From NCBI GenBank assembly GCA_027013815.1, contig JALWFY010000111.1, forward strand, positions 1 through 46,641: DNA of 46,641 nt, given 5' to 3'. This document shows positions 35,803-45,975 of the stretch, piece after piece; position 1 is the first letter of the stretch; each line of letters begins with the position of its first letter. The notes under the pieces were generated by a model. It made no database searches and was not told the origin of the DNA. It saw only the letters and a program-made list of their open reading frames with translations. Position numbers and translations under genes: made by a program. Origin of the DNA: Desulfohalobiaceae bacterium. GTDB taxonomy: Bacteria > Desulfobacterota > Desulfovibrionia > Desulfovibrionales > Desulfothermaceae.

Positions 35803-35925
35803 GTCTTCCTCCTAACTATCTATTTAATTTTTACCAACTCCTTACAAATATATTTACAAACCCCATCTTTGTAAACCTTAATTTGTAGGATATAAAAAAC
35901 CAATAGAAGCAAAATAAAACAATTC

Positions 35926-37653
35926 TCAATCCCTCTCCCCATTGACAAATAAAGACACAAATCCAAACTTCTCCACATCCACAAGCCCCTTGTCTGTGAT
36001 CTTTAATTTTGGAATAACAGGAAGGGCTAAAAAAGAAAGGTGCATAAAAATACTTGAACCAAGTGGGGTCAATGTCTTGGTCTCCTTATCTAAAGCCCGC
36101 ATCTTTGCAGCCACCTCTTCTGCCTCCCTTAAACTCATCAACCCTCCAAAGGGTAAATCCAGATAACACACAATCTCTCTATCTTTTACAACTATAATAC
36201 CGCCTCCTATTTCCCTTAAAAAATTCACACACACTGCCATATCTGTATCGTCTACACCAGCGACTATTACATTATGGGAATCATGGGCCACACTACTGGC
36301 CACAGCACCTGCCTTTAATTTTAGACCATTTACCAATCCTTTTGCCATATTACCTGTACCCATATACCTCTCTATAACTGCTATTTTTAAAATATCCCTT
36401 TTTACATCTGAGAGTACAAGACCATCTCTTACCAGTGGCTCTTGTATCAGTTCCCTTGTAATTATCTGTCCAGGTATTATTCCTATAATCCTGGCCATTG
36501 TCCCCTTTGGTATTATCTCAAAGTCCTGTGCACTAACCTCTTTTAAGTTCAATTTCTTATTTTTTGGCAACAAATCCAAATGACCGTGCCATTTATATGT
36601 ATCTACTTCCTTTCCTTTTAAAAGGGCCCTGTTGATTTTAAAATCATGGATATCATCTAATACCAAAATATTTGCATATCTACCAGGTGCAATAGCACCA
36701 TGTCTTTTAAGCCCAAAATAAGTAGCTGGATTTATGGTTGCCATCTTTATGGCCAATATGGGATCTAGCCCAAGACCAATGGCCTTTTTTACAGTAAAAT
36801 TCAGATGTCCTATATCCATGAGTTCGTCTGCATGGCGATCATCTGTTACCAGACAGAACCTAGATACATTCTCTTCATTCACTAGAGGGAGTAATTGTTC
36901 AAGGTTTTTCTCAGTACTGCCCTCTCTAATAAATATGTACATCCCCTTCCTTAGCTTCTCCAGCGCCTCTTCTCTAGACACACATTCATGGTCACTCATA
37001 GGGCCAGCCAAAATATATGCATTCAACAGGTTTTCCATAAGACATGGACTATGCCCATCTATGATCCTTTCTTTAGATGCCAATATCTTGTCTAACACTA
37101 TCCTATCTCCATAATATGTGCCTGGAAAATTCATGACCTCTGCAAGACCCAATATCCTATCTCCATATTTTTCATACAACTCTCTTATTTGCTGGGCATC
37201 AATGATTCCACCAGATGTCTCCATTTGAGTTGCTGGCACACAGGATGGGGCCATAAAATAAATTTCTAATGGCAAGTCCTTGGTCATTTCAATAAACAAT
37301 TCTATCCCTTGTGTTCCCATGACATTTGCAATTTCATGGGGATCGCACACAACACATCCAGTACCATTAAGAGATACTATCTTTGCAAACTGGGAAGGAC
37401 ATAAAAAGGTGGACTCTATATGGATATGTGCATCTATAAAGGACGGACACAAGAACTTACCTTTTACATCAATTTCTCGCTCTGCCTTGTATCCATCTCC
37501 TATTCCAACGATATATTTATCGTATATGGCTATATCCTGTTCATATATCTCGCCTGTGAATACATTTATGAACTTCCCACCCTTTAATAGAATATGAGCA
37601 GGCTTATCTCCCCTGGAAGCACTTAATAACAAAGATAATTCCTCTATATCCAT
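35926..37653 (-). CDS. ade: Adenine deaminase
   Basis: A 575-residue metal-dependent amidohydrolase that deaminates adenine to hypoxanthine. FIDAHIHIESTF has the metal-binding His-x-His, CDPHEIANVMG and HSPCLMENLLNAYI follow, and the C-terminal domain contains SVAHDSHNVIVAGVDDTDM. The length is as expected. Its ATG overlaps the end of nfo by 10 bases. Confidence 0.96.
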   Translation of the reverse strand: MDIEELSLLLSASRGDKPAHILLKGGKFINVFTGEIYEQDIAIYDKYIVGIGDGYKAEREIDVKGKFLCPSFIDAHIHIESTFLCPSQFAKIVSLNGTGCVVCDPHEIANVMGTQGIELFIEMTKDLPLEIYFMAPSCVPATQMETSGGIIDAQQIRELYEKYGDRILGLAEVMNFPGTYYGDRIVLDKILASKERIIDGHSPCLMENLLNAYILAGPMSDHECVSREEALEKLRKGMYIFIREGSTEKNLEQLLPLVNEENVSRFCLVTDDRHADELMDIGHLNFTVKKAIGLGLDPILAIKMATINPATYFGLKRHGAIAPGRYANILVLDDIHDFKINRALLKGKEVDTYKWHGHLDLLPKNKKLNLKEVSAQDFEIIPKGTMARIIGIIPGQIITRELIQEPLVRDGLVLSDVKRDILKIAVIERYMGTGNMAKGLVNGLKLKAGAVASSVAHDSHNVIVAGVDDTDMAVCVNFLREIGGGIIVVKDREIVCYLDLPFGGLMSLREAEEVAAKMRALDKETKTLTPLGSSIFMHLSFLALPVIPKLKITDKGLVDVEKFGFVSLFVNGERD

Positions 37654-38612
37654 GAATATTCCCCTTTAAGATTATTAATAATATTATATTTCTCTTTTCC
37701 AACAATCAATCTAATCAATATATCCATATTTATCCTATCCTCTTTTAAATCAGGTCCTTTTGGGGTCTCAAGTATCTTGGGAACAGAAAATATATTCATA
37801 TCATTTACAATTTGCATAAACCCCATAAGACCAATCCTACCAAGTCCTATATGCTCATGTCTATCTTTTTTAGAGCCCAACTCTGACTTTGAATCATTTA
37901 TATGAATAAGTTTTAATTTGTTTATACCAATTTGTTGTTTAAATCTTTTAAAGGTCTGTTTATAGCCTGTATCTGTTTTTATGTCATAGCCTGCTGCAAA
38001 AATATGGCAGGTATCCAAACATACACCTAGGAGTTCAGAATACCTTGAATTTTCTATTATCCACGCAAGATGAGAAAATTTATGTCCCAGGTTGGTCCCC
38101 TGTCCTGCAGTGGTCTCAAGTAAGATCATCATGTCCCTACACCTGGATATTTCTATTGCCAAATCAAGGGAATCAACAAACCTCTTGAGCCCTATTTGTT
38201 CCCCATCACCCAAATGAGACCCAGGATGGACAACAATATATTTTATCCCCAAAGAACTTGCCCTATTTATTTCCACAACAAAAGATTCTATAGACCTTTC
38301 CAAGATATTCTTTTTGGGTGAAGCCAGGTTTATAAGGTAAGATACATGGGCAAATATTGGATAATTACCCCAATTAATCCACTCTTTTTTAAATCTCTCT
38401 ATGTCATCTTCCTTTAATTCAGGTACCCTCCACTGCCTCTGATTCTTGGTAAATATTTGCAGTGCAGTGGCACCAAGTTCCTTGGCCAACTTTATTGACC
38501 TAAATATACCACCACCAATTGGGAGATGAGACCCAAGATAGATAGGTAAAAAAGGCCATAGGTCCATCGGGGTAAAAAACAATTTCTTTGTATTAACCAT
38601 GCAATGTCTCAC
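37644..38612 (-). CDS. nfo: Endonuclease IV (AP endonuclease)
   Basis: A 280-320-residue zinc-dependent AP endonuclease. Metal-binding motifs are VHPGSHLGDG, LLETTAGQGTNLG, GVCLDTCHIFAAGYD, KLIHINDSKSELGSKKDRHEHIGLG and ILETPKGP. The family usually begins just before GSHLPIGGG, so the ~25 extra N-terminal residues are doubtful; no clear ribosome-binding site settles the start. Overlaps ade, suggesting co-transcription of DNA repair with purine salvage. It is the window's second AP endonuclease besides exonuclease III. Confidence 0.93.
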   Translation of the reverse strand: MRHCMVNTKKLFFTPMDLWPFLPIYLGSHLPIGGGIFRSIKLAKELGATALQIFTKNQRQWRVPELKEDDIERFKKEWINWGNYPIFAHVSYLINLASPKKNILERSIESFVVEINRASSLGIKYIVVHPGSHLGDGEQIGLKRFVDSLDLAIEISRCRDMMILLETTAGQGTNLGHKFSHLAWIIENSRYSELLGVCLDTCHIFAAGYDIKTDTGYKQTFKRFKQQIGINKLKLIHINDSKSELGSKKDRHEHIGLGRIGLMGFMQIVNDMNIFSVPKILETPKGPDLKEDRINMDILIRLIVGKEKYNIINNLKGEYSWI

Positions 38613-38677
38613 TATTAAAAACAGGAAATAAATTCAGGATAAAACACACAATTTTAAACCTAACCTTAGAGATAATA

Positions 38678-39331
38678 TTAATACTTCCACTTTAAAAATC
38701 CAAGGGCCACAATATTCATCAACGCTGGCACAAGGTATATAACCCCAACAGTGAGCAACTTGGTCTTCATATTCTTTAAACTAATTACTAAAATAGCCAA
38801 GGCAAAAAAGGGAAGATATCCAAGTAGGAAAATCAGCCATACCCCTTTAAATGAACGGTTCCAAAAGGGATATTCCCAAATGAGATGGCCTCCTTTATTT
38901 AACAGGACTTCTACAAAAACACAAAATGCAGAAAAGACAATTGCCCAAAACCATTTCTCAGAAATACCTAAGATCCTCTCTTTAGTGGTAGGAGATAAGG
39001 TATGATAGTAAATTAGGCCAAGTATGGAGAACATGAAGATAATCTCAATATTCCAACCAACCATTACCCTTAAGGCAGTATCCCCTGGGGTAGTCCAAAA
39101 TGCCGAACGGTTGGTAAGATACATCACCCAACTATTCCACGTCTCATTAAAAAAATCTGCCCCTAAAACAGTTAGACCTGCAAGGACTGCGTTCCAATTT
39201 CCTGTGGTCCTAGCCTCTTTTATCTCCCGTGCATAGATATAACTCACAATGGCCAGAAGTGGAATTGCGTACCACTTAAACATTGAAAGGTCTCTTAGGC
39301 CGTGAAGGGCCATAATAGTTGCATTGGTCAT
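38678..39331 (-). CDS. Uncharacterised multi-pass membrane protein
   Basis: A 217-residue inner-membrane protein with about seven hydrophobic helices (WYAIPLLAIVSYIYA, AVLAGLTVLGADFF, WNIEIIFMFSILGLIYYHTL, WFWAIVFSAFCVFVEVLL, GVWLIFLLGYLPFFALAILVI, LLTVGVIYLVPALMNIVALGF). Conserved-looking polar or charged points inside helices (DFFNETWNSWVMYLTN, GWNIEI, EVLLNKGGHLIWEYPFW) suggest a real enzyme or transporter rather than a structural peptide. I cannot name the family. A GGGGGG run lies just before the ATG. Confidence 0.75.
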   Translation of the reverse strand: MTNATIMALHGLRDLSMFKWYAIPLLAIVSYIYAREIKEARTTGNWNAVLAGLTVLGADFFNETWNSWVMYLTNRSAFWTTPGDTALRVMVGWNIEIIFMFSILGLIYYHTLSPTTKERILGISEKWFWAIVFSAFCVFVEVLLNKGGHLIWEYPFWNRSFKGVWLIFLLGYLPFFALAILVISLKNMKTKLLTVGVIYLVPALMNIVALGFLKWKY

Positions 39332-39782
39332 TTTACCCCCCCTTTTTTTTCAAAATTTTTTATTAGTTAATACCAAACTTTTTCAACAAAATAAAGCTAA
39401 TATAAAATTTTGATCATAAAAAACTTAGTTCTCTTATCTTAAAGTTATGCAAAAGGCTCCTGTAATTTTTTATATTTTTTTAATTAACCACTTGAAAATC
39501 TAATATAATTTGTTAAAGATTTATGTCTCTATTTTATTTTAGACTTCAGCTCTAAGGTAATATGGTACCCAATAAACCAATAATATATTAAACTAAAGTT
39601 CCGAAAATTGCAGGTTGATATGAAAGGTGGCAAAAGGTATATGGGGCAAGATGCGAATTCTTCCCTTTAGCCCTTAGCCATTAGCCATTATATACAATGA
39701 GTTAGGATTTAGAAAAAACGTAAATTTTTTTCACGTTTTTGAAATAAAAAGCATAATAATATTTTTGTAAAAAGGGGGATAA
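39332..39782. other. Intergenic region upstream of glpK
   Basis: About 450 AT-rich bases between a divergent membrane-protein gene and glpK. Its right-hand part is copy B of the dispersed repeat. The rest shows no coding frame or RNA that I recognise. Confidence 0.5.
39590..39757 (+). repeat. Dispersed intergenic repeat, copy B
   Basis: Same ordered blocks as 14507-14621: AAACTAAAGTTCCGAAA (39590-39606), CCTTTAGCCCTTAGCC (39664-39679), and TTTTTGAAATAAAAAGCATAAT (39736-39757), with a GAAAAAA...TTTTTTC stem. It ends 25 bases before the glpK ATG, so it is in that gene's leader. Confidence 0.7.
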
Positions 39783-41300
39783 ATGAAAGAAAAATATATC
39801 CTTGCCCTTGATCAAGGTACTACTTCCAGCAGAAGTATAGTATTTACCCTCAAAGGGGATATAGTCTCCATGGACCAAGAAGAATTTACCCAGTATTTTC
39901 CAAGACCTGGATGGGTAGAACATGACCCCAATGAAATTTTAAAGACCCAAATAGAGACTGCAAAAAATGCCATAAAAAAAGCAAATATAGATCCAAAAGA
40001 CATAGCAGCAATTGGGATTACTAATCAACGGGAAACCACTATCTTATGGGACAAGGGTACTGGTGAACCAGTGTATAGGGCAATAGTTTGGCAGGATAGG
40101 AGGAGCGCATCTTTATGTAAATGGCTAAAGGACAAAGGACATGAAGATAAATTTAGAGAAAAAACAGGTCTTTTCCTAGACCCATATTTTTCAGGGACAA
40201 AACTCTTGTGGTTATTTCAAAATATTGAAGGATTAGAAGAAAAGGCAAAAAATGGAGAATTGGCCTTTGGCACCATTGATAGCTGGCTAATATACAAGCT
40301 CACAGGGGGTAAGGTCCATGCAACTGATGTAACAAATGCAAGTAGGACATTGTTATTTAATATTAACACCTTAAAATGGGACCGAGATCTATGTGATATT
40401 TTAAAGATACCCCCATCTATCCTACCTGAAGTAAAACCCTCCTCTTGTATCTTTGGGCAAACTACCTCTTCAATCTTTGGGGTACCTATTCCAATATCAG
40501 GGGTGGCTGGAGACCAACAAGCCGCCTTATTTGGCCAAGCATGTTTTGACAAAGGCATGGCAAAAAACACATACGGTACTGGTGCCTTTATTGTTTTAAA
40601 TACAGGAAATACCCCTATCCTGGGAAAGGGATTGCTCACGACCCTGGCCTGGAAAATAAAAGACAGCAAGCCCATATACGCCTTAGAAGGCTCAATATTT
40701 ATAGCAGGTGCAGCAGTCCAATGGCTAAGGGATGGACTTGGAATAATCAACCACTCAAGAGAGATTGAAGAGATGGCAAAAGGGGTTTCAGATAACGGAG
40801 GAGTATATTTTGTCCCTGCTTTAACTGGGCTTGGAGTACCCCACTGGGACCCATATGCCAGGGGCATGATTATTGGAATCACTAGGGGGACTACCAAGTC
40901 CCATATAGCCAGGGCCACCCTTGAGGCAATGGCGTATTCCACAAAAGATGCAATAGACGCAATGACTGAGGCCACAGGGATACCTTTAAAAGAACTAAGG
41001 GTGGATGGAGGTGCAAGCATCAATAACCTACTTATGCAATTTCAATCTGATATTTTAAATGTACCTGTGGTTAGGCCAAGGGTAAAGGAAACCACGGCAC
41101 TTGGGGCGTGCTATCTTGCTGCAATAGGGGTGGACCTCATTGATTTAAGTAAGGTTGCTGAATTATGGAACATAGACACTCGTTTTGAGCCCAAAATGAA
41201 AGATAGCACAAGGGATTTGTTATATAAGGGTTGGACACTGGCAGTTAACAGGGCAAAAAAATGGGCAATGTTTGCTCAAGACCAGGTAGTGGAGGATTAA
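39783..41300 (+). CDS. glpK: Glycerol kinase
   Basis: A 505-residue FGGY kinase that phosphorylates glycerol to glycerol-3-phosphate. [16 protein letters not shown] is the phosphate-1 motif; [58 protein letters not shown] and [21 protein letters not shown] follow. GGGGGAT precedes the ATG. The next gene, glpD, would oxidise its product but is broken here. Confidence 0.97.
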   Translation: MKEKYILALDQGTTSSRSIVFTLKGDIVSMDQEEFTQYFPRPGWVEHDPNEILKTQIETAKNAIKKANIDPKDIAAIGITNQRETTILWDKGTGEPVYRAIVWQDRRSASLCKWLKDKGHEDKFREKTGLFLDPYFSGTKLLWLFQNIEGLEEKAKNGELAFGTIDSWLIYKLTGGKVHATDVTNASRTLLFNINTLKWDRDLCDILKIPPSILPEVKPSSCIFGQTTSSIFGVPIPISGVAGDQQAALFGQACFDKGMAKNTYGTGAFIVLNTGNTPILGKGLLTTLAWKIKDSKPIYALEGSIFIAGAAVQWLRDGLGIINHSREIEEMAKGVSDNGGVYFVPALTGLGVPHWDPYARGMIIGITRGTTKSHIARATLEAMAYSTKDAIDAMTEATGIPLKELRVDGGASINNLLMQFQSDILNVPVVRPRVKETTALGACYLAAIGVDLIDLSKVAELWNIDTRFEPKMKDSTRDLLYKGWTLAVNRAKKWAMFAQDQVVED

Positions 41301-41301
41301 A

Positions 41302-41850
41302 TTGGAAATCTCAAGACAAAGACTTATTCAAAGACTGGAGAACGAAAAATTTGATCTCTTGATAATTGGTGGAGGGGCAACAGGGGCAGGAATAGCACTT
41401 GATGCTGTAACTAGAGGACTTAAGGTGGCCCTAGTTGAAAGAGAAGACTTTGCAAGCGAGACCTCCTCTCGTTCCACAAAATTAATACATGGAGGCGTGA
41501 GATACCTAGAGGCTGCATTTAAAAATCTTGACAAGACAGAATTTTCCTTTGTTTATGAGGCATTGCATGAAAGGGCTATAATGATAAATCAAGCCCCTTA
41601 TCTGTGTTCATCCTTACCAATCCTTATTCCTGTATACTCTCAATTTCAAAAACTATATTATTTAAGCGGACTTAAAATTTATGACTGAATGGCAGGTAAA
41701 AAAAGGCTCATACCTACTAGGACAATAAGTCGCAAGGAAATAATTTCACGTTTTCCTTTAATTAAGACTAATGGTCTAAAAGGCGGTGTACTCTATAGCG
41801 ATGGCATATTTAATGATGCCAGGATGAACCTGATGGTTATATTAACTGCC
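41302..41850 (+). pseudogene. glpD: Truncated, TGA-interrupted glycerol-3-phosphate dehydrogenase
   Basis: The 5' third of glpD. It starts at TTG one base after the glpK stop with GGAGG 6 bases upstream. FDLLIIGGGATGAGIALDAVTRG is the FAD-binding fold, and FASETSSRSTKLIHGGVRYLE is diagnostic. The frame hits TGA at 41686-41688 in KIYD-TGA-MAGKK, where GlpD normally has Trp (YDWMAGK); TGG to TGA is the simplest explanation. Homology resumes in the same frame (GLKGGVLYSDGIFNDARMNLMVILTA), then changes abruptly to a histidine kinase near 41850. About 180 of ~530 residues remain, so FAD-dependent oxidation is lost. Confidence 0.88.
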
Positions 41851-44454
41851 ATGAAAAACAGCCTTAAACCTGTCCTTGGACTTTTGGGAGCCATAACCAT
41901 ATTTTTGGCTTTATCTGGACTAACTATCTTGGGCATTGCTAGCCGGGTTGAACGGGAACTGAGACAAGGATGGTTAAATAAGGCCAAAATAGCTGCTGCC
42001 GCCCTAGATGTGAATGAGATTGCGAAACTAACTGGCAGTGCACAGGACTTAGATAACCCAGCCTATCTAGACCTCAAAAAACAACTAAGGAGGCTTAGAT
42101 TAGCCACTGATGAATGTAAATTTTTATATCTAATGGGGCAAAAGCATAATGGACAGGTATTTTTCTATATGGACTCCCAGATGCCAGGGTCCAAGGACTA
42201 TGCCCCACCGGGGTTGATCTACACAGAAGTAGATCCCCGTTATCTTCCAGCATTTAAAGGAATGGCCTCCACTGTTGGGCCTATAACAGACCGCTGGGGA
42301 ACATTGATAACCGCCTTGGTACCTATTTGCTCACCCCAAGGTAAGGTTATTGCTGTTCTAGGGATGGACGTACAAGCAAACAACTGGAAGCTTATGATCT
42401 TTCGGCAACTCCTTGCCCCATGTACAGCGATCCTGCTCTTTGGTATGTTACTGTGTTTGATATTTATAAACCGGTGGCAACTCAAAAAGACCGTACAAGA
42501 ACGTACCCAAGAACTCAAAAAATCCAAGGAAGAGCTCCAGACCATCCTGTATTCCATTGGTGACGGGGTAATAGTAACAGACGTGAAAGGTAATATAATA
42601 GAAATCAACCCTATGGCCGAGGAATTGACCGGCTGGCAAAAAAAAGATGCCATAAACAAACCCTTAACAGAGGTGTTTAATATTATAAACACCCTTGACC
42701 GAACACCTTGTGCTAATCCAGTCCAAAAGGTGCTATCCACAGGTCATATTATTGGACTGGCCAACCACACATCTCTAATTTCCAAAGATGGTCAAGAATA
42801 TCAAATCGCTGATTCTGCAGCCCCTATAATCTCTCTCCAGGGAAATACCTGGGGTGTGGTGCTCACATTTCGAGACGTTACTGAAGAATATAAAAGACAA
42901 ATACAAATACGGGATATGGCGGAAAGATATCAAAGCATTTTTGAAAACGCGCCCATAGGTATAATGTATTATGACTCCCAGGGAATATTGACAGAGTGTA
43001 ATCCCTTTTTTGCTTATGGAATTGGGAGCAAACGGGAGGATCTCATTGGGCTCAATATGCTTACCCAGTTAAAAGACAAAAAATTGATAAATGAGATCAA
43101 AATGTCCTTAACCCAGGGCCGAGGATATTACGAAGACCTCTATACCTCTTTTTTAACAGGGAAAAGCACTTATGTAAGGGGTTTTTTAAAGGGAATCCAG
43201 GATGACAAAGGCAAGATCATCGGAGGGATAGGTATTTTTGAGGATATCACAGAGCGAAAAATGGCTGAACAAAAACTGCGCAAGACCCAAGAGTTGATCC
43301 ATGAGATAATCAATTCTATGCCCCAAATCCTTATCTGTATAGATCTAAAAGGAAAAATCATACTCTTTAACCGTAAGGCAGAACAGGAGTATAAAATCAA
43401 GTCCACCCAGGTCATAAATAAAACCTTTTGCCAGGCATTGCCTTGCCTCAAAGAAATATGGCCAAAAATTCAAACAAGCCTACAACACAGGGAAATCATA
43501 TATCAAAACAAAGTTCAATTAAAAAAACAAGAGAATAAATTCTTTGATATCACCATTTATCCTCTGTTAAAAACAGAGAGTTCAGGAGTAGTACTCTTGA
43601 TAGAAGACGTTAGCAAACAGGTTCAATTAGAAGAGCTAATGATCCAATCTGAAAAAATGCTATCTGTAGGGGGACTTGCTGCTGGCATGGCCCATGAGAT
43701 AAATAATCCCTTAGCAGGAATAATTCAGAGTGCAGAGGTCATTCAACGCCGCGTGACCCAAGATCTACCTGCTAATATTCAGGCTGCACAAAAGGCCGGC
43801 ATTTCTCTCCAGGCCTTGAGAAGCTATTTGTCTGATCGTAACCTACTAAAAATGATAGAAAACATAAAAGAATCAGGGTTTAGGGCAGCGGAAATAGTAA
43901 AAAATATGTTGAGCTTTGCTCGCAAAGGTGGGCCAGACTTTGCCAATTACTCCATCGTGCAACTTTTAGATCAAACAGTGGAATTGGCTAGTACAGACTA
44001 TGATCTAAAAAAACGTTTTGATTTTAAACAAATAAAAATTATTAAAGAATACGAGCAAGATTTGCCCCAAGTTTCCTGTTCAGGGAGTAAGATCCAACAG
44101 GTATTTTTTAACATCTTGAAAAATGGAGCCGAAGCCATGCATGAGGCAAGGGAAAAGACTGGTCAACCTAAGCAACCCTGTTTTTGGTTGCGGGCCTACA
44201 CCTTAGGAAAAGAGGTTTGCATTGAAATTGAAGATAATGGACCTGGCATGGACGAGGAAATCCGAAAAAGGGCGTTTGAGCCATTTTTTACTACCAAAGG
44301 GGTTGGTAAAGGCACTGGACTTGGACTCTCAGTGTCCTATTTCATCGTAACCGTCAACCACCAAGGTAGCCTAACAATAGATTCTAAACCTGGAAAGGGA
44401 AGTAAATTTATCATTAAATTACCGCAACAACCATTAGACCATACAGCACAATAA
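41851..44454 (+). CDS. Membrane sensor histidine kinase with three PAS domains
   Basis: About 867 residues from the ATG at 41851; the same frame is open from 41689, so a glpD-fused form is possible. Domains: membrane helix (LGLLGAITIFLALSGLTILG), extracytoplasmic sensing region of ~160 residues, second helix (LLAPCTAILLFGMLLCLIFI), coiled coil, three PAS domains (LYSIGDGVIVTDVKGN; FENAPIGIMYYDSQGI; NSMPQILICIDLKGK), HisKA (GLAAGMAHEINNPLAGI) and HATPase (FFNILKNGAEAM, IEDNGPGMDE, GKGTGLGLSVSYF). No receiver domain or partner regulator is adjacent. It has no own ribosome-binding site and uses CGN arginine codons much more than its neighbours, which points to transfer. Confidence 0.92.
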   Translation: MKNSLKPVLGLLGAITIFLALSGLTILGIASRVERELRQGWLNKAKIAAAALDVNEIAKLTGSAQDLDNPAYLDLKKQLRRLRLATDECKFLYLMGQKHNGQVFFYMDSQMPGSKDYAPPGLIYTEVDPRYLPAFKGMASTVGPITDRWGTLITALVPICSPQGKVIAVLGMDVQANNWKLMIFRQLLAPCTAILLFGMLLCLIFINRWQLKKTVQERTQELKKSKEELQTILYSIGDGVIVTDVKGNIIEINPMAEELTGWQKKDAINKPLTEVFNIINTLDRTPCANPVQKVLSTGHIIGLANHTSLISKDGQEYQIADSAAPIISLQGNTWGVVLTFRDVTEEYKRQIQIRDMAERYQSIFENAPIGIMYYDSQGILTECNPFFAYGIGSKREDLIGLNMLTQLKDKKLINEIKMSLTQGRGYYEDLYTSFLTGKSTYVRGFLKGIQDDKGKIIGGIGIFEDITERKMAEQKLRKTQELIHEIINSMPQILICIDLKGKIILFNRKAEQEYKIKSTQVINKTFCQALPCLKEIWPKIQTSLQHREIIYQNKVQLKKQENKFFDITIYPLLKTESSGVVLLIEDVSKQVQLEELMIQSEKMLSVGGLAAGMAHEINNPLAGIIQSAEVIQRRVTQDLPANIQAAQKAGISLQALRSYLSDRNLLKMIENIKESGFRAAEIVKNMLSFARKGGPDFANYSIVQLLDQTVELASTDYDLKKRFDFKQIKIIKEYEQDLPQVSCSGSKIQQVFFNILKNGAEAMHEAREKTGQPKQPCFWLRAYTLGKEVCIEIEDNGPGMDEEIRKRAFEPFFTTKGVGKGTGLGLSVSYFIVTVNHQGSLTIDSKPGKGSKFIIKLPQQPLDHTAQ

Positions 44455-44530
44455 CTCCATGCCTAATCATATAAAGGATTATAAGGTTAGATCAGCAAGA
44501 TATTCTTATTCAATAACATGAGTTATTAAA

Positions 44531-44604
44531 CGGGCAATGCAGGACTTGAACCTGCGGCCTCCAGCTCCGGAGGCTGGCGCTCTATCCACCTGAGCTAATT
44601 GCCC
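44531..44604 (-). tRNA. tRNA-Arg (anticodon CCG)
   Basis: A 74-base cloverleaf on the minus strand: acceptor GGGCAAT/ATTGCCC with G discriminator, D arm GCTCAGGTGGATAGAGC, anticodon stem-loop CCAGC-CTCCGGA-GCTGG (CCG, reads CGG) and T arm GCAGGTTCAAGTCCTGC. CCA is not encoded. It faces the end of the foreign-looking kinase gene. Confidence 0.95.
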
Positions 44605-44689
44605 GTTTCCAAAAATTTTAGACATGCAAATAACAACTTGTCAACCTTGATTGCTTAGATTAAGGTTACAAGAAAAATGGTGATATGTT

Positions 44690-45277
44690 ATGTCAAAACA
44701 TATAATACTTGGAATAACTGGAGCAAGCGGGGCAATATATGGACTAAGATTATTTGATGTCTTGCTCTCATTGGATTTTGAAGTCCATGTTATTTTATCT
44801 AATGCAGGGAAAAAGGTCCTATGGATGGAAACAGGGCATAAAATAGTATATTTTAAAAGACCTGGGGCCCATCTTTATCTTGAAAACCAGATCGAGGCCC
44901 TGCCAGCCAGTGGATCTTGGCCTAATTCAGGTATGATTGTGTGTCCATGCTCCATGGCTACCCTAGGTGCCATTGGCAATGGCATTGGAGACAATCTCAT
45001 ACATAGGGCAGCAGATGTATGTCTAAAAGAGAGGAGAAAACTCATATTGGTTATAAGGGAAACCCCTTTAAACATAATCCACATAGAAAATATGTTAAAG
45101 GTATCAAGGGCAGGCGGAGTTGTATTCCCAGCATGTCCTGGTTTTTACAATAATCCCCAAGAAATATCTGACCTTGTGAATCACGTTGTTTGTAGAATAC
45201 TTGATCAACTTGGAATTAAAAATAATCTATGTCCCAGATGGGAAGGACTAAAAAACAAAGACGTCAAGGAGGTGTAG
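44690..45277 (+). CDS. ubiX: UbiX-like flavin prenyltransferase
   Basis: A 195-residue flavoprotein of the UbiX/Pad1 family, which makes prenylated FMN for UbiD-type decarboxylases. The N-terminal LGITGASGAIYGLRL, the middle IVCPCSMATLGAIGNGIGDNLIHRAADVCLKERRKLILVIRETPL and the FPACPGFYNNPQEISDLVNHVV block are characteristic. It overlaps the region before the next gene, so the two are likely co-transcribed. No ubiD is in view. Confidence 0.93.
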   Translation: MSKHIILGITGASGAIYGLRLFDVLLSLDFEVHVILSNAGKKVLWMETGHKIVYFKRPGAHLYLENQIEALPASGSWPNSGMIVCPCSMATLGAIGNGIGDNLIHRAADVCLKERRKLILVIRETPLNIIHIENMLKVSRAGGVVFPACPGFYNNPQEISDLVNHVVCRILDQLGIKNNLCPRWEGLKNKDVKEV

Positions 45278-45279
45278 AG

Positions 45280-45975
45280 ATGAAAAAGTCAATTAAATGG
45301 CATGGCCATGCAAATTTTCAGATCAATACAAGGTGGGGAAATATCCTAATTGACCCATGGTTTGAAGAAAATCCATCATGTAAGATCAAGCCTAGTGAAT
45401 GTGGAGACATATCAATGGTATTAGTTACCCATGATCACTTTGACCATGTGGGAGAAACAGTAGAGATATGCAAAAATACTGGGGCAAAATTATTTGCCAT
45501 AGTTGAAACTGCACTAAAACTAAAGGACATGGGGATTAATGATGATCAAATCGTCAATGGAATTGGATTTAATATTGGCGGTACAGTAGAAGAAAATGGA
45601 ATTAAATTTACCATGGTAGAAGCCCATCATTCTTCAGCATCAGGAGTTCCTGTTGGATATATAATAACCTTTCCAGACGGTTTTACAATATATCACGCCG
45701 GAGATACATCTATATTTGCATCTATGCAAACATATGGAGAGCTATATAATATAGATATAGCAATGCTCCCAATTGGCGGAGTATTTACCATGGATCCACG
45801 GCAGGCTGCATATGCATGTAAATTACTCAAGTGTAAATCTATTATCCCAATGCATTGGGGATCCTTTCCTGTATTAGAACAAAATACAGAAAATCTAATA
45901 AAAGAGATAAAAGCACTTAAATTAGACACAAAAGTTATATCTTTAAATCCTGGAGAGGAGATAGAGGTTGAATAA
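45280..45975 (+). CDS. Metal-dependent hydrolase, UPF0173 family
   Basis: A 231-residue metallo-beta-lactamase-fold protein. IKWHGHANFQI, ILIDPWFEENPS, the zinc-binding VLVTHDHFDHVGE, MVEAHHSS, IYHAGDTSIFASM and IIPMHWGSFPVLEQ all fit UPF0173. The start at 45280 has AAGGAGG 7 bases upstream; a longer in-frame start would overlap ubiX. The substrate is unknown. It is between ubiX and nadC with almost no gaps. Confidence 0.92.
   Translation: MKKSIKWHGHANFQINTRWGNILIDPWFEENPSCKIKPSECGDISMVLVTHDHFDHVGETVEICKNTGAKLFAIVETALKLKDMGINDDQIVNGIGFNIGGTVEENGIKFTMVEAHHSSASGVPVGYIITFPDGFTIYHAGDTSIFASMQTYGELYNIDIAMLPIGGVFTMDPRQAAYACKLLKCKSIIPMHWGSFPVLEQNTENLIKEIKALKLDTKVISLNPGEEIEVE

Noticed and set aside
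40217-41023. Long minus-strand ORF (268 codons) opposite glpK
   Set aside because: It lies wholly within a certain glycerol kinase gene and its translation has no family features.
41686-41688. TGA in glpD as a second selenocysteine codon
   Set aside because: The family has Trp, not Cys, at this position (YDW-MAGK) and no GGT-loop hairpin is visible just downstream, so a nonsense change is more likely.
44531-44604. tRNA-Arg as an attachment site for an element carrying the kinase
   Set aside because: No repeat of the tRNA 3' end was seen near the glpD/kinase join at ~41850 and no integrase gene lies between; proximity alone is not enough.
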